64,000 nt of DNA from an uncultured Alistipes sp. (GCF_910580175.1 NZ_CAJTXD010000003.1:186001-250000), one strand, 5' to 3'; counted from the stretch's first letter, positions 26,066-35,165 are shown. The notes: generated from the letters alone by a model not told the origin. Numbers and translations: made by a program.

Positions 26066-28441
26066 CTATTCGTCGTCCGCCGTGTGGACGAACGTGCAGC
26101 GGGCCGAGCCTTCCGTTGGGTCGTATTCTTCGATGGCATGGAGTGTCGCGCGTACCGTGTCGCCGCCCGTGTCGAGCAGGAATATCGAGCGGATGTCCGG
26201 GGCGCCCGTGCCTGGAGCCAGCAGCGCTGCGAATTCGTGAGGCGCCAGCCGCAGCGAGAGCGTGATCCGTTCGCGCGTCGATTCCTGCGCGACCTGCCGG
26301 TCGTAGCGGTGGTGCAGCCCCCGGGCGCCGTCGCGGTCTTCGAAACAGAGCGTAAAAGGTGCGGTCGCCGCATCGCCCGCGAAGTGGAACGCCGCCAGCG
26401 GATATTCCGCCGCATGCGAAGGGTAGCCCCAGCGTTCGCCCTCCGGGAGGGGGTGCATGCCCGCGAAACTCACGATGCGGAGCGAGAAGTTGGTGCCGTC
26501 TTCGTCGGCCGCATCGCGGTCGCCCACTTGCAGCAGTTGCGCCGAGCGGGCGTTGCGGTAGTGGCCCGTGCTGTTGAGCGTGGGGCGGAACAGCGGATTG
26601 CGCAGCGTCTGCGTGCCCATCTTCGCTCCGTACGATTCGGTGCGTGCGCTCCAGCTTCCCAGCAGGGTGTCGTTCGCCGCCTCGAACCGCGTTACCGCTC
26701 CGTCGCCCTCCTGGTAGCACCACGTGCGCAGTTCGTGGATGCTCGGGGCGATTTCTTCCAGCACCACCGGTTTCGAGAAGTCGCTTTTCCTACGCCAGTC
26801 CGCTTCGGCGCCCGCGCCGTAGAAGTCGTCGGCCGGTTCGATGAATACGCGCCGCGTGGCTTCTTCGGTGTAGAACCGCAGGTTGAACAGGTGGGCCAGC
26901 GCTTCGAGCAGCTCCGATTGTCGGATGCGGTGCTGGGCCACGTCGGCGAATCGGAGCATCGAGCCGTAGCCCGGGCCGGCTTGGAAACGGGGGCGCAGCG
27001 AGCATTCCTTGTGCAGGGTCAGCGCCATGCCGGCTTCGGCTCCGAAGAAGTGGATGTCGTAGAAATACTTGGGTGCCGCGGGCGATACGGTTTGCGCCGC
27101 CGTGCGCACGCGCAGTTCGACGGTCGTCTGCCCCGTTTCGCCGATGTAGCCGTCGTAGAGCGCCCAGTCGCCCGCATAGGGCAGCCACGAGCCGTCGCGC
27201 TGCACCCAAAGCACCGGGTCGGCCGGATCGCCCGACGTCGGAGTCGTCACGGTCGTCGAGCGTACGTCGAACGTCGTCCACTCGGCGCCCGGCATGCCAT
27301 GGAGGGTGCAGTTGAGCCGATATCGGCTGCCCGCCGTGTGGTCGAACACCACCACGCGGTAGGTGCGGTTGGCGTGTATCGCCGGACGCCGGTCTTCGTA
27401 TCGGTTGGCCAGTGCGAAGCGCAGTTCCGATCCCGGGCCTAAGTAGATCGAGTCGAATCCGCGCAGCCGTGTGCGGCTCAGGATGCGGTGGTCGGTCGTG
27501 TACTTGAGGTAGTATTCGAATCCCACGGTCGTTTCCGTCGCTGGCGTGAAGCAGAGCATGCCATCGACCATCCCCAGCGAGCGGCCGTTGTTGTAGACCT
27601 CCGTCATCGGTTCGCCGTCGGCGTCGGGGGTCTGGGGTGTCGCCGGCTCCACGATGTTGCCCACCGTATTGAGCACGGCTTTCGGATCGGCGTAGACCCA
27701 TCCGGCAGCGCTCGCCGTCGCCGTCGCCGGGCCTGTGCGGCGGGCGAGAAACCCCATGCGGGCCTCGGCGGCTGCGGTGTCGCGGGTGGGGTAGGCCCCG
27801 CTCATGTAAAGTGAGCGAAAAAAGGGCGTTCCGAAAAATTCGCTCACGATTCGGTAGTTCGCTTCCTTGAAGATCTGTTCGACGAGCGTTGCCACATGCA
27901 GAAACGGGTGGTAGTCGTCGACCGTCAGCAGCCGTTCGGCCGTCAGCAGATCCTGCGGGTTGCTTTGCTGCGGGTATTCGTCGCGATGTACGGGGAAGAA
28001 CTTCACGGGCGACGCATCCGTCCAACTTTGTTCGATCGTCGTCGGGTGCAGCGGGGCTTTGTAGTCGATTTCCAGCGTGTTGAACATCCGCCGGGCCGCC
28101 CGTTCGGCCCAGCCGGCGCCTCCTTCGCGGATTTCGAGTACGAAGCCCTCGCCCGACGCCGAGAGCAGGCGTGCCGTGCCCTCCAGCAGCACGCTCTCTT
28201 CGGCCGTCAGTGCCGCAGTGTGGAGCGCCGCGTTGAAACGATTGCCCGGATGCGGTTCGCACGGGTCGCCCAGCAGGGTGCGGTTGTGCGGCGTCGGGGG
28301 TAGTTCCAGCTTTAGCGAGCGCCCCTCGCGGCAGGCTTCCATGTCGGAGATCTTCGCCGCCGTGTAGCCTGGCACACGGCACACGGTGTCGCTCAAATCG
28401 CAGTTTTGGCCGTCGATCAGCAATTGCAGGGTTGTTTTCAT
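26066..28441 (-). CDS. Large phage-associated protein, probably tail tip/baseplate, unknown family
   Basis: I chose ATG 28441 (MKTTLQLLIDGQNCDLSD, 791 residues), which overlaps the upstream stop as ATGA; the frame is open much further but reads through the neighbour. I do not recognise a named domain. The first 40 residues look like a small beta domain, and a DVSP-free, beta-rich, Tyr/Trp-rich body follows with HLFNLRFYTEEATRRVFIEP around residue 520. Proteins of this size and composition sit after the tape-measure gene in Bacteroidota prophages and are thought to belong to the tail tip. Here there is no tape measure. Coding bias resembles the neighbours. Confidence 0.5.
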   Translation of the reverse strand: MKTTLQLLIDGQNCDLSDTVCRVPGYTAAKISDMEACREGRSLKLELPPTPHNRTLLGDPCEPHPGNRFNAALHTAALTAEESVLLEGTARLLSASGEGFVLEIREGGAGWAERAARRMFNTLEIDYKAPLHPTTIEQSWTDASPVKFFPVHRDEYPQQSNPQDLLTAERLLTVDDYHPFLHVATLVEQIFKEANYRIVSEFFGTPFFRSLYMSGAYPTRDTAAAEARMGFLARRTGPATATASAAGWVYADPKAVLNTVGNIVEPATPQTPDADGEPMTEVYNNGRSLGMVDGMLCFTPATETTVGFEYYLKYTTDHRILSRTRLRGFDSIYLGPGSELRFALANRYEDRRPAIHANRTYRVVVFDHTAGSRYRLNCTLHGMPGAEWTTFDVRSTTVTTPTSGDPADPVLWVQRDGSWLPYAGDWALYDGYIGETGQTTVELRVRTAAQTVSPAAPKYFYDIHFFGAEAGMALTLHKECSLRPRFQAGPGYGSMLRFADVAQHRIRQSELLEALAHLFNLRFYTEEATRRVFIEPADDFYGAGAEADWRRKSDFSKPVVLEEIAPSIHELRTWCYQEGDGAVTRFEAANDTLLGSWSARTESYGAKMGTQTLRNPLFRPTLNSTGHYRNARSAQLLQVGDRDAADEDGTNFSLRIVSFAGMHPLPEGERWGYPSHAAEYPLAAFHFAGDAATAPFTLCFEDRDGARGLHHRYDRQVAQESTRERITLSLRLAPHEFAALLAPGTGAPDIRSIFLLDTGGDTVRATLHAIEEYDPTEGSARCTFVHTADDE

Positions 28442-29406
28442 GGGCGTTCTATTGTTCGGCAGGGCCGGATTTCGATCTCCAGACAGCTCAGCACCCCGTG
28501 GCGGTGGACGACGGCTTGGTCGCTCAGCACATCGACCTTGCGATAGGCCGTGGCGTCGACGATCCACACCTCGGGTGCGACCAGGATTTCGGCTATCGTT
28601 TCCAGCATTGCACGTGTTTCGTAGGCCGAGCGGAGCCGCAGGCGTTGTTCCTGGGCCGCGCTGACGACTTCGGTGCCGTCGGCGCCGGAGATGCGGGTTT
28701 TGTGCGTTTCGACCGAGGCGGTCTGCTCGATCGGGAAGGTGTAGTGCTCGATCGATCCGGTGCGGCTGTGCCAGGCGATGCGGCGGGCGCCTTGGGCGGC
28801 GGGCACGACCGTGTATTCCACCTTGCCGCAGGTGTCGAATTCGATAGTGATCCGTTCTGCGCCAGGGAAGTCCGACGTGTCGAGCCGGAAGGCTTGCAGT
28901 CCCGAACTGCCGGGGGCATAGGTGCGGACGACGGTGCCTTCGGGGCCTTGTGCTGTGACGGTCGTTTCGGGGGGTATGTTGAAAAGCAGCGTCACTTCGT
29001 CGCATTCTCCGGGGGCTATGAGCCGTTCGGTCGGCATGGTCGTGAGCAGCGACAGCATGTCCGGCATCTCGGCCCCGGCAAAGTAGACGCGTGTGGGCGA
29101 ATGAACCTTGCAGCTCGGGTCGTCCATGAGAGCTGCCGTTACCGTTACCGGGATTTTGCGGTCGACGGCCGACACATACCCCGTCGGTGCGGGCTGGGGT
29201 GCGAAACGGATGCGGCGCCGGATGATGGGCGATACGTCGAACGTCGCTTCGCTGACGTTCACGAAACGCTTGGTGCCTAACAGTTCGCCTGTCAGCGTGT
29301 GTTTCAGGGCGATGTCGATCGTTTGTGCCGTGTCGCTCGTCACACGGCATTGGGCCTTGCGCCAAGTGGGCGAATAGTCGGGAGGAGTAGTTTTGAACGC
29401 AAGCAT
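28438..29406 (-). CDS. Phage-associated beta-rich protein, possible distal tail protein, unknown family
   Basis: 322 residues from ATG 29406 (MLAFKTTPPDYSPTWRKAQ), first gene of the phage module. The longer open frame to 29727 runs through the leader and promoter and is unlikely. It is beta-rich with several VTV/TVT strands and a C-terminal helical part (AYETRAMLETIAEILVAPEVW). Context and size fit a distal tail or tail-tube-adaptor protein. No catalytic motif is visible. Its stop overlaps the next start (ATGA), so the pair is translationally coupled. Confidence 0.5.
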   Translation of the reverse strand: MLAFKTTPPDYSPTWRKAQCRVTSDTAQTIDIALKHTLTGELLGTKRFVNVSEATFDVSPIIRRRIRFAPQPAPTGYVSAVDRKIPVTVTAALMDDPSCKVHSPTRVYFAGAEMPDMLSLLTTMPTERLIAPGECDEVTLLFNIPPETTVTAQGPEGTVVRTYAPGSSGLQAFRLDTSDFPGAERITIEFDTCGKVEYTVVPAAQGARRIAWHSRTGSIEHYTFPIEQTASVETHKTRISGADGTEVVSAAQEQRLRLRSAYETRAMLETIAEILVAPEVWIVDATAYRKVDVLSDQAVVHRHGVLSCLEIEIRPCRTIERP

Positions 29407-29724
29407 GATGCGAGGATTTTTCTGGGTTTTCAAAACGGTGGCCGAACATGCTTGATTAAATCGTTTGCCGGAATCGGCCGAACGGATTCGGCTCTCCCTC
29501 TGTCTTTCCGGCCGATCGTTCTTTCCTCCGCCCGGCTGCCCGAAGTTCTTCCCCTGCGCTTCGTATGCGGAGGCATGGCGTATCCGATTGTCGACAAGTC
29601 GTCGAAAACCCGTTGATAAAATGTTGATGATTATTGAAATCGATTCGTAGAAGATTGAGAACCAATCCGGAAACAAGTGTTTACAACTCGCCCTGCGCAG
29701 CGGCGGTGTTGTCGAATCGTGGGG

Positions 29725-29757
29725 CAAATATATTGCGGACGCACCCCCTTTGTCAAG
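29725..29757 (-). promoter_or_regulatory. Putative promoter of the phage module
   Basis: On the minus strand CTTG (29757-29754), 21 bp, TATATTTG (29732-29725). The -33 is a three-of-four match. It would give a leader of about 310 nt before ATG 29406. Confidence 0.45.
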
Positions 29758-29783
29758 TTTTCGGGCTGTTTTTTGTCAAGTTT
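29749..29783. repeat. Two 12-bp direct repeats (TTTGTCAAGTTT) between divergent promoters
   Basis: Exact copies at 29749-29760 and 29772-29783, 23 bp apart start to start, close to two helical turns. They overlap the phage-side -33 region and lie just upstream of the corA-side -7. They could be a regulator's half-sites. Confidence 0.5.
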
Positions 29784-29808
29784 GTGTAAAAAACTACCGA
29801 TTTTTGTA

Positions 29809-29816
29809 TAACTTTG
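29809..29816 (+). promoter_or_regulatory. Putative -7 element of the corA promoter
   Basis: TAACTTTG is a full -7 match. The nearest TTTG is 24 bp upstream (29781-29784), longer than the usual 19-21, so the promoter may be weak or regulated. It implies a leader of about 265 nt. Confidence 0.45.
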
Positions 29817-30087
29817 CGTCACGAACCAATTTTTACCTTTATATGGATGATGGCCATAGTTCTTCGTACAGCCGCCGCGTCGTACTCCGGTGCGATGCCG
29901 TGCATCCATGGTGCGAAGCGTGCAGATAGCCTGCATGCCGGTTCGTCGTTGTCTTTTCCTTTCTGCAAGTTCCGCAGTGCCGACATGCGGGTTCCGTTGA
30001 GGGTCAATCCCGGCTGAAGAGGTCGGCAGGCGTTTCGTGCGCTTACGGTCGTCAACGGATTCAGCAACTTTTCAGAAAGGCCCTTCA

Positions 30088-31071
30088 ATGATTACCATCT
30101 ATCTTAAGCAGTACAACAAGATCATCCGCAATGCCGACACCAAGCTCTTCGACGAGTTGGGTTACGACGACATTTTGTGGATCGACATGCTTCTTCCCAC
30201 CATCAAGGAGCAGAAGGCCGTCGAGAACTTCATGGAGATCAGTCTCCAGACCAAACAGCAGGTCGAGGAGATCGAGTCGACGTCCAAATATTCCGAGAAC
30301 GAAAACGCCATCATCTCCAACTCCAATTTCTTCGTGCCCACGGGCGATTCGTTCGTCGTCGAGCCGGTGTCGTTCATCATCTCCAACGAGGGCGTGCTGG
30401 TCTCCGTGCGGGGTGCCGAGTCGCGTACGTTCCGCGAGACCGAAAAGCGGCTCCAGATGAACTACCGCAGCTATTCCACCGGTTACCACCTTTTCATTTC
30501 GTTGTTGGAGGTACGCATCGACTTCGATGCCGACATGGTGGAGTTGGTTTCCAAGCAGGTCGCTTCGCTCTCCAAGGCCATCAATTCCGAGGATACCATC
30601 GACAAGGAGGTGCTGCACCGCATCAGCGCCTTGCAGGAGAGCACCATGTCGTTGCGCGAGAACATCTTCGACCGCCAGCGCGTCTTGTCCGGCATCCTGC
30701 GTTCCGAGCGCTTCCCCAACGACATCTATCCGCGGTTGCAGTTGATGATCAAGGACGTCAACTCGCTCATCAACCACGCCGATTTCTCGTTCCAGCGTCT
30801 CGACTACATCCAGGACGCCGCTCTGGGTCTGATCAACATCGAGCAGAACGAGATCGTCAAGATTTTTTCCGTCGCCGCCGTCATCTTTCTCCCCGCGACG
30901 CTCATTGCCTCGATCTATGGCATGAACTTCAAGTACATGCCCGAACTGGACTGGCATCTCACTTTTCCCAACGGATGGGTGCTGCCGTTGGGCTACCTTT
31001 TCGCCATCGGGTTGATGATCGTCTGCTCCGGCTTGACGATCTGGTTCTTCCGCTACAAAAAATGGTTGTAA
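30088..31071 (+). CDS. corA: CorA-family magnesium/cobalt transporter
   Basis: 327 residues from ATG 30088 (MITIYLKQYNKIIRN); the upstream in-frame ATG at 30037 adds 17 unlikely residues. A long soluble alpha/beta funnel and a long helix are followed by two C-terminal membrane spans. The first ends in the signature YGMN (SIYGMNFKYMPELDW), which forms the selectivity filter of the pentamer. The protein ends FFRYKKWL, basic as in CorA. It is transcribed away from the phage module. Confidence 0.93.
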   Translation: MITIYLKQYNKIIRNADTKLFDELGYDDILWIDMLLPTIKEQKAVENFMEISLQTKQQVEEIESTSKYSENENAIISNSNFFVPTGDSFVVEPVSFIISNEGVLVSVRGAESRTFRETEKRLQMNYRSYSTGYHLFISLLEVRIDFDADMVELVSKQVASLSKAINSEDTIDKEVLHRISALQESTMSLRENIFDRQRVLSGILRSERFPNDIYPRLQLMIKDVNSLINHADFSFQRLDYIQDAALGLINIEQNEIVKIFSVAAVIFLPATLIASIYGMNFKYMPELDWHLTFPNGWVLPLGYLFAIGLMIVCSGLTIWFFRYKKWL

Positions 31072-31275
31072 GCCGGTAAGAGGAGTTCTTTTGTCGGCTT
31101 CCTTTCTCGCCTTTCTTTTCGACCGATAAATCGGGCCGATTCCGGAACGTTGACCGCCGATTCTTCTCTTCGGAAGGGATTCGGCGGCAATCCGTATTAT
31201 TTTCGTATTTTTTTGTACCCGAAGTGCGTGGCCCGACCTGCGTTTCGGGTATTTTTGTTTCAAACGAAATCCGTT

Positions 31276-33090
31276 ATGAGATTCGCACATTTTTTAGTCG
31301 GGCTGCTCGGTGCCGCCTCGTTGGCCGGCTGTTCCCAGCAGAATGTTCCTGCCCCCACCTATTGCAACCCCATCGACCTCGATTACGGTTGGGGCGGATT
31401 CAGACAGACATTGGCCCGGGCGGCAGCCGATCCCGTAATCGTTCTTTTCAAAGACCGTTACTACCTCTTTTCTACGCACGATACGGGCGGTTATCGTGTG
31501 TCGGACGATCTGGTTCATTGGCAGAATATCGCCTTCGCCCCCGAAATCCGTTATGCGGCACAGGACGGCGGTCGTTATGTGGCTCCGGCCGTGGCCACCG
31601 ATGGCGAATACCTCTATTTCATTCGGCTCAAACGCGACCGTGCGGCCCGGACGACCGAAGTGATCCGTACGTCGGATCCCGACAGCGGACGTTGGGAGCA
31701 CTGCGGCGATGTGCGTCGTGTTTCCGACCCGGCGCTTTTCGTCGACAACGGGCGTTTTTTCATCTATCACGGTCTGGGTACGCAGCAGTCGATCCGGTGC
31801 TTCGAGGTCGATCCCGAAACTTTCGAGGAGATACCCGATTCGGAGCGGCTGTTGATGCCCGTCATCGAACATGTCGACGATTGCGAGGGCGGTTATCATT
31901 TCGGCCGTCGCGAAATCTACGACGAGATCGATGCCCGCGATTGGATCGGGCGTTTCCGATGGCTGCCCAGTCCCGAAGGGGCCTGGGTCGTGCGGCACGG
32001 CGATAAATATTATCTGCAATTCGCCACGCCGGGCACCATTTCGATTTGGTATGCCGACGTGGTCATGGAGGCCGACTCTCCCGAAGGCCCTTTTACGGTC
32101 TGCCCCTACAACCCCGTATCGCTTAAGGCTGGCGGCTTCATCGGCGGTGCAGGCCACAGCAGCGTATTCGAGGATCGCTACGGCAATTGGTGGGAGATTA
32201 CCTCCATGTGGGTGGGCAATGCCGACCCGTTCGAGCGCCGGCTGGGTCTCTTTCCCGTCTCGTTCGATACGAAGGGGCGCATGAAGGTACACACCCGTTT
32301 CGGCGATTATCCGATGCGTGTCCCGCAGCGGAAGTTCGATCCCGAGACCGAGGTTTTGGGGTGGAATCTGCTTTCGTACAATAAAGCGTGCAGTGCATCT
32401 TCGGAGCTGGAGGGGCATGAAGTCGCGTTCGTCGGCGATGAGAATGTCCGCACGTGGTGGTCGGCGAAAAGCGGGGATGCCGGCGAGTGGGTCGGCATGG
32501 ATTTGGGCCGGCCGATGCGGATCGAAGCGGTGCAAATCAACTTCGCCGAGCAGGATGTCGATACGACCCGTCTGGCCGAGGATTACACTGCTTATCGGCT
32601 CCGCGTTTCCCGCGATGGGGAGCATTGGACGACGATCGTCGACGAAAGCAGCAACCGTACGCCCAATCCGCATCGCTACGTCGACTTCGGACGCAGCATC
32701 ATGGCTCGTTACGTGCGTGTGGAGAACGTCAAGGCGATGTTGCAGGGCAAGTTCGCCATCCGCGGTCTGCGTCTTTTCGGTCATGGCCTGGGTAAGGCTC
32801 CGGCCCGTGTGGAGCGGGGTGCGGCGCGTCGTAATCGCCGGGACGAGCGTTTTGCCCATGTGGAATGGACGCCGGCGCAGGGTGCCGAGGGTTATCTGGT
32901 GTGCTTCGGCTATGCTCCCGACTGTCTGAATCTGACGGTTCAGGTCAAGGGCAATGAAAAGCACGACCTCGTGTTGCATGTCCTGACTAAAGGCCAGCCC
33001 TATTGGTATCGGGTCGATGCTTATAACGACAGCGGCGTGACCGAAGGCGAAGTGTTTGCCGAAAATGTAGAATATGAAGAAATAAATTGA
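31276..33090 (+). CDS. GH43-like glycoside hydrolase lipoprotein with discoidin and FN3-like domains
   Basis: I chose ATG 31276 (MRFAHFLVGLLGAASLAGCSQQ), giving 604 residues with a lipobox LAGC; a -7-like TATTTTTG lies at 31250-31257. The catalytic part (about 25-370) has the five-bladed GH43 pattern: DPVIVLFKDRYYLFSTHD with the base Asp, VSDPALFVDNGRFFIYHG, and a glutamate-rich block near residue 205. GH43 enzymes remove arabinose, xylose or galactose. A discoidin (F5/8 type C) domain (about 375-515) and an FN3-like C-terminus follow. uxuA starts 10 bp later, linking it to uronate use. Confidence 0.8.
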   Translation: MRFAHFLVGLLGAASLAGCSQQNVPAPTYCNPIDLDYGWGGFRQTLARAAADPVIVLFKDRYYLFSTHDTGGYRVSDDLVHWQNIAFAPEIRYAAQDGGRYVAPAVATDGEYLYFIRLKRDRAARTTEVIRTSDPDSGRWEHCGDVRRVSDPALFVDNGRFFIYHGLGTQQSIRCFEVDPETFEEIPDSERLLMPVIEHVDDCEGGYHFGRREIYDEIDARDWIGRFRWLPSPEGAWVVRHGDKYYLQFATPGTISIWYADVVMEADSPEGPFTVCPYNPVSLKAGGFIGGAGHSSVFEDRYGNWWEITSMWVGNADPFERRLGLFPVSFDTKGRMKVHTRFGDYPMRVPQRKFDPETEVLGWNLLSYNKACSASSELEGHEVAFVGDENVRTWWSAKSGDAGEWVGMDLGRPMRIEAVQINFAEQDVDTTRLAEDYTAYRLRVSRDGEHWTTIVDESSNRTPNPHRYVDFGRSIMARYVRVENVKAMLQGKFAIRGLRLFGHGLGKAPARVERGAARRNRRDERFAHVEWTPAQGAEGYLVCFGYAPDCLNLTVQVKGNEKHDLVLHVLTKGQPYWYRVDAYNDSGVTEGEVFAENVEYEEIN

Positions 33091-33100
33091 AACGACAGCA

Positions 33101-34276
33101 ATGGAAAAGACATGGAGATGGTTCGGTAGGAAAGACAAAATTACGCTCGACATGCTGCGGCAGATCGGTGTCGAGGGCATCGTGACGGCGCTGCACGAGA
33201 TTCCGAACGGCGAAGTATGGAACGAAGAGGCGATTCGCGGCTTGCAGCAGTATATCGAATCTTTCGGCCTGCGGTGGTCGGTCGTCGAATCGCTGCCGGT
33301 TTGCGAAGCGATCAAATACGCCGGCCCGGAACGCGACGAGTTGATCGAGCGTTACAAAATCAGCCTGGCGAATCTGGGGAAATGCGGTGTGAAGACCGTT
33401 TGTTACAATTTCATGCCTGTTATCGACTGGATCCGCACCGATCTGGCCCGTCCGTGGGCAGACGGCACGACATCGCTTTATTTCGACCGGGTGCGTTTCG
33501 CCTATTTCGACATGAAGATTCTGGCGCGGGAGGGTGCCGAAAAGGATTACGATGCCGAAATGCTTCGCAAGGTGCAGGAACTCGACCGCACGATTACCGA
33601 GGCTGAAAAAGACGAACTGATCGATGCGATCATTGTCAAGACCCAAGGGTTCGTCAATGGCAATATCCGCGAGGGCGACAAGGCCCCTGTCTCGATTTTT
33701 CGCCGCCTGCTGGCGCAGTACGAAGGTGTCGATCGAGATCGGTTGCGCGAGAACATGCGCTATTTTCTTTCGGCCGTCATGCCCGTTTGCGACCGGTGGG
33801 GCATCGATATGTGCGTGCATCCGGACGACCCGCCCTTTCAGGTGCTGGGCCTGCCGCGCATCGTTACTTCGGAGGAGGACATCGCCTGGCTCCTCAATGC
33901 AGTGGATAATCCGCACAACGGATTGACGTTCTGTGCCGGTTCGTTGTCCGCTGGAGCGCATAACGACGTTGTGAAGATGGCCGAACGGTTCGCTGCGCGC
34001 ACGCATTTCGTCCATCTGCGCAGTTGCAACATCTTGCCGGACGGCGATTTCATCGAGGCGTCGCACCTCGAAGGACGGGGCCGTTTGGTTGACCTCGTTC
34101 GGATTTTCGAGCGCTTGCGTCCTCGCGTGCCTATGCGTGTGGATCACGGGCGTACGATGTTGGGCGATGACAAGCTCGGTTACAATCCCGGTTACGCATT
34201 CCATGGGCGCATGCTCGCTCTGGGGCAGGTCGAGGGCATGATGACCGTAGTGAAAGATGAACTTCAAAAAATATAA
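33101..34276 (+). CDS. uxuA: Mannonate dehydratase
   Basis: 391 residues, the same as the family (about 394 in E. coli). It begins MEKTWRWFGRKDKITLDML. Conserved stretches include GVEGIVTALHEIPNGEVW, DMCVHPDDPP with the metal-binding His and Asp, FCAGSLSAG, and VDHGRTMLGD. It dehydrates D-mannonate to 2-keto-3-deoxy-D-gluconate. With the SDR gene 6 bp downstream it gives the middle part of the glucuronate route. The isomerase uxaC and the KDG kinase and aldolase genes are not in the window. Confidence 0.95.
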   Translation: MEKTWRWFGRKDKITLDMLRQIGVEGIVTALHEIPNGEVWNEEAIRGLQQYIESFGLRWSVVESLPVCEAIKYAGPERDELIERYKISLANLGKCGVKTVCYNFMPVIDWIRTDLARPWADGTTSLYFDRVRFAYFDMKILAREGAEKDYDAEMLRKVQELDRTITEAEKDELIDAIIVKTQGFVNGNIREGDKAPVSIFRRLLAQYEGVDRDRLRENMRYFLSAVMPVCDRWGIDMCVHPDDPPFQVLGLPRIVTSEEDIAWLLNAVDNPHNGLTFCAGSLSAGAHNDVVKMAERFAARTHFVHLRSCNILPDGDFIEASHLEGRGRLVDLVRIFERLRPRVPMRVDHGRTMLGDDKLGYNPGYAFHGRMLALGQVEGMMTVVKDELQKI

Positions 34277-34282
34277 GCAACT

Positions 34283-35101
34283 ATGAATGAAAAATTTAGT
34301 ATTGCAGGCAAGGTCGCAGTCATTACCGGTGCCGGCGGTGTTTTGGGTGGCAATGTCGCCAAAAGTTTCGTAGAACAAGGGGCTAAAGTCGTGGCGCTCG
34401 ACATTCGCCAGGAGCAGTTGGATCAGCGTATCGCAGAGTTGGAGGCCTTGAACGGCGGGGAGGTAATGGGCTTGCTGTGCAATGTTCTCGATCTCGATTC
34501 TATCCGCAAGATGACCGATGCGGTCGTGGCCCGTTGGGGGTGTATCGACATCCTTGTCAATATCGCGGGCGGCAACATGCCGGGTGCGACGTTGCAGCCC
34601 GCGCAGCCGATTTTCGACATGAAAATCGAGGATTGGAACAAGGTTACCAATCTGAACATGAACGGAACGGTTTATCCGTCGATCGTGGTCGGCGAGGTCA
34701 TGGCGCGTCAGAAGAAAGGTGCTATCGTCAATATTTCGTCGATGGCTGCTTTGCAGGCGATGACCAACGTGCCGGGATACTCTGCGGCCAAGGCAGCCGT
34801 CACGAATTTCACGCAGTGGCTGGCGATGGATATGGCGTTGAAGTACGGCGATGGGATTCGGGTAAATGCTGTGGCTCCCGGGTTCTTCATCGGCGACCAG
34901 AATCGCGCCGTGCTGCTGAATCCCGACGGTTCGTTGACGGAACGCAGCCACAAGGTGTTGGCCAATACGCCTATGCGGCGTTTCGGCGATATTACCGAAT
35001 TGAACGGAGCCATTCAGTTCTTGTGCAGCGATGCCGCGTCGTTCATCACAGGTGTGAATTTGCCTGTCGACGGCGGTTTTTCGATGTTCAGCGGCGTTTA
35101 G
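34283..35101 (+). CDS. SDR-family D-mannonate oxidoreductase (fructuronate reductase)
   Basis: 272 residues, classical short-chain dehydrogenase. The NAD-binding glycine motif TGAGGVLGG is at about 16-24, NIAGG near residue 93 and the catalytic YSAAK near 165. Bacteroidota and Thermotoga use an SDR here in place of the UxuB-type enzyme to reduce fructuronate to mannonate, usually next to uxuA, as here. Gluconate 5-dehydrogenase-like activity is the alternative, but the uxuA pairing favours fructuronate. It ends at a 21-bp terminator shared with the opposing PUL. Confidence 0.85.
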   Translation: MNEKFSIAGKVAVITGAGGVLGGNVAKSFVEQGAKVVALDIRQEQLDQRIAELEALNGGEVMGLLCNVLDLDSIRKMTDAVVARWGCIDILVNIAGGNMPGATLQPAQPIFDMKIEDWNKVTNLNMNGTVYPSIVVGEVMARQKKGAIVNISSMAALQAMTNVPGYSAAKAAVTNFTQWLAMDMALKYGDGIRVNAVAPGFFIGDQNRAVLLNPDGSLTERSHKVLANTPMRRFGDITELNGAIQFLCSDAASFITGVNLPVDGGFSMFSGV

Positions 35102-35119
35102 CCGGACATTGTTTTGCCG

Positions 35120-35165
35120 TAAAGGAGACGGGGAGCCGATTCATATCGGCTCCCCGTCTCCTTTA
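35120..35165. terminator. Bidirectional terminator with 21-bp perfect stem
   Basis: Arms 35120-35140 and 35145-35165 are fully complementary (TAAAGGAGACGGGGAGCCGA and one more base), loop TCAT. The AAA/TTT ends give short T-tracts in both directions. The right arm contains the stop codon (35163-35165) of the minus-strand hydrolase, so the hairpin forms over the end of that gene. Confidence 0.85.

Larger units (their letters stand above)
29407..30087. other. Divergent regulatory region between the phage module and corA
   Basis: 681 bp with no convincing gene. 29580-29830 is clearly AT-richer than its surroundings. It carries a minus-strand -7 element TATATTTG (29725-29732), with TTG at about 21 bp, for the phage genes. 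It also carries a plus-strand TAACTTTG (29809-29816) for corA. Two direct copies of TTTGTCAAGTTT (29749-29760 and 29772-29783) lie between them. The 270-bp corA leader has a possible 50-60 residue open frame, but no evidence that it is used. Confidence 0.5.

Noticed and set aside
21848..29406. Contractile injection system or encapsulin
   Set aside because: A portal and a head protease are present and no sheath, tube or AAA+ ATPase is seen, so a phage head module is the better reading.
28442..29449. N-terminal extension of the 791-residue phage protein to 1127 residues
   Set aside because: It reads through the whole 322-residue gene in another frame; the ATGA overlap at 28438-28441 marks the real junction.
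29814..30017. 67-codon frame in the corA leader as a regulatory peptide
   Set aside because: It starts at a non-ATG codon at the likely transcription start and shows no pattern of a leader peptide.
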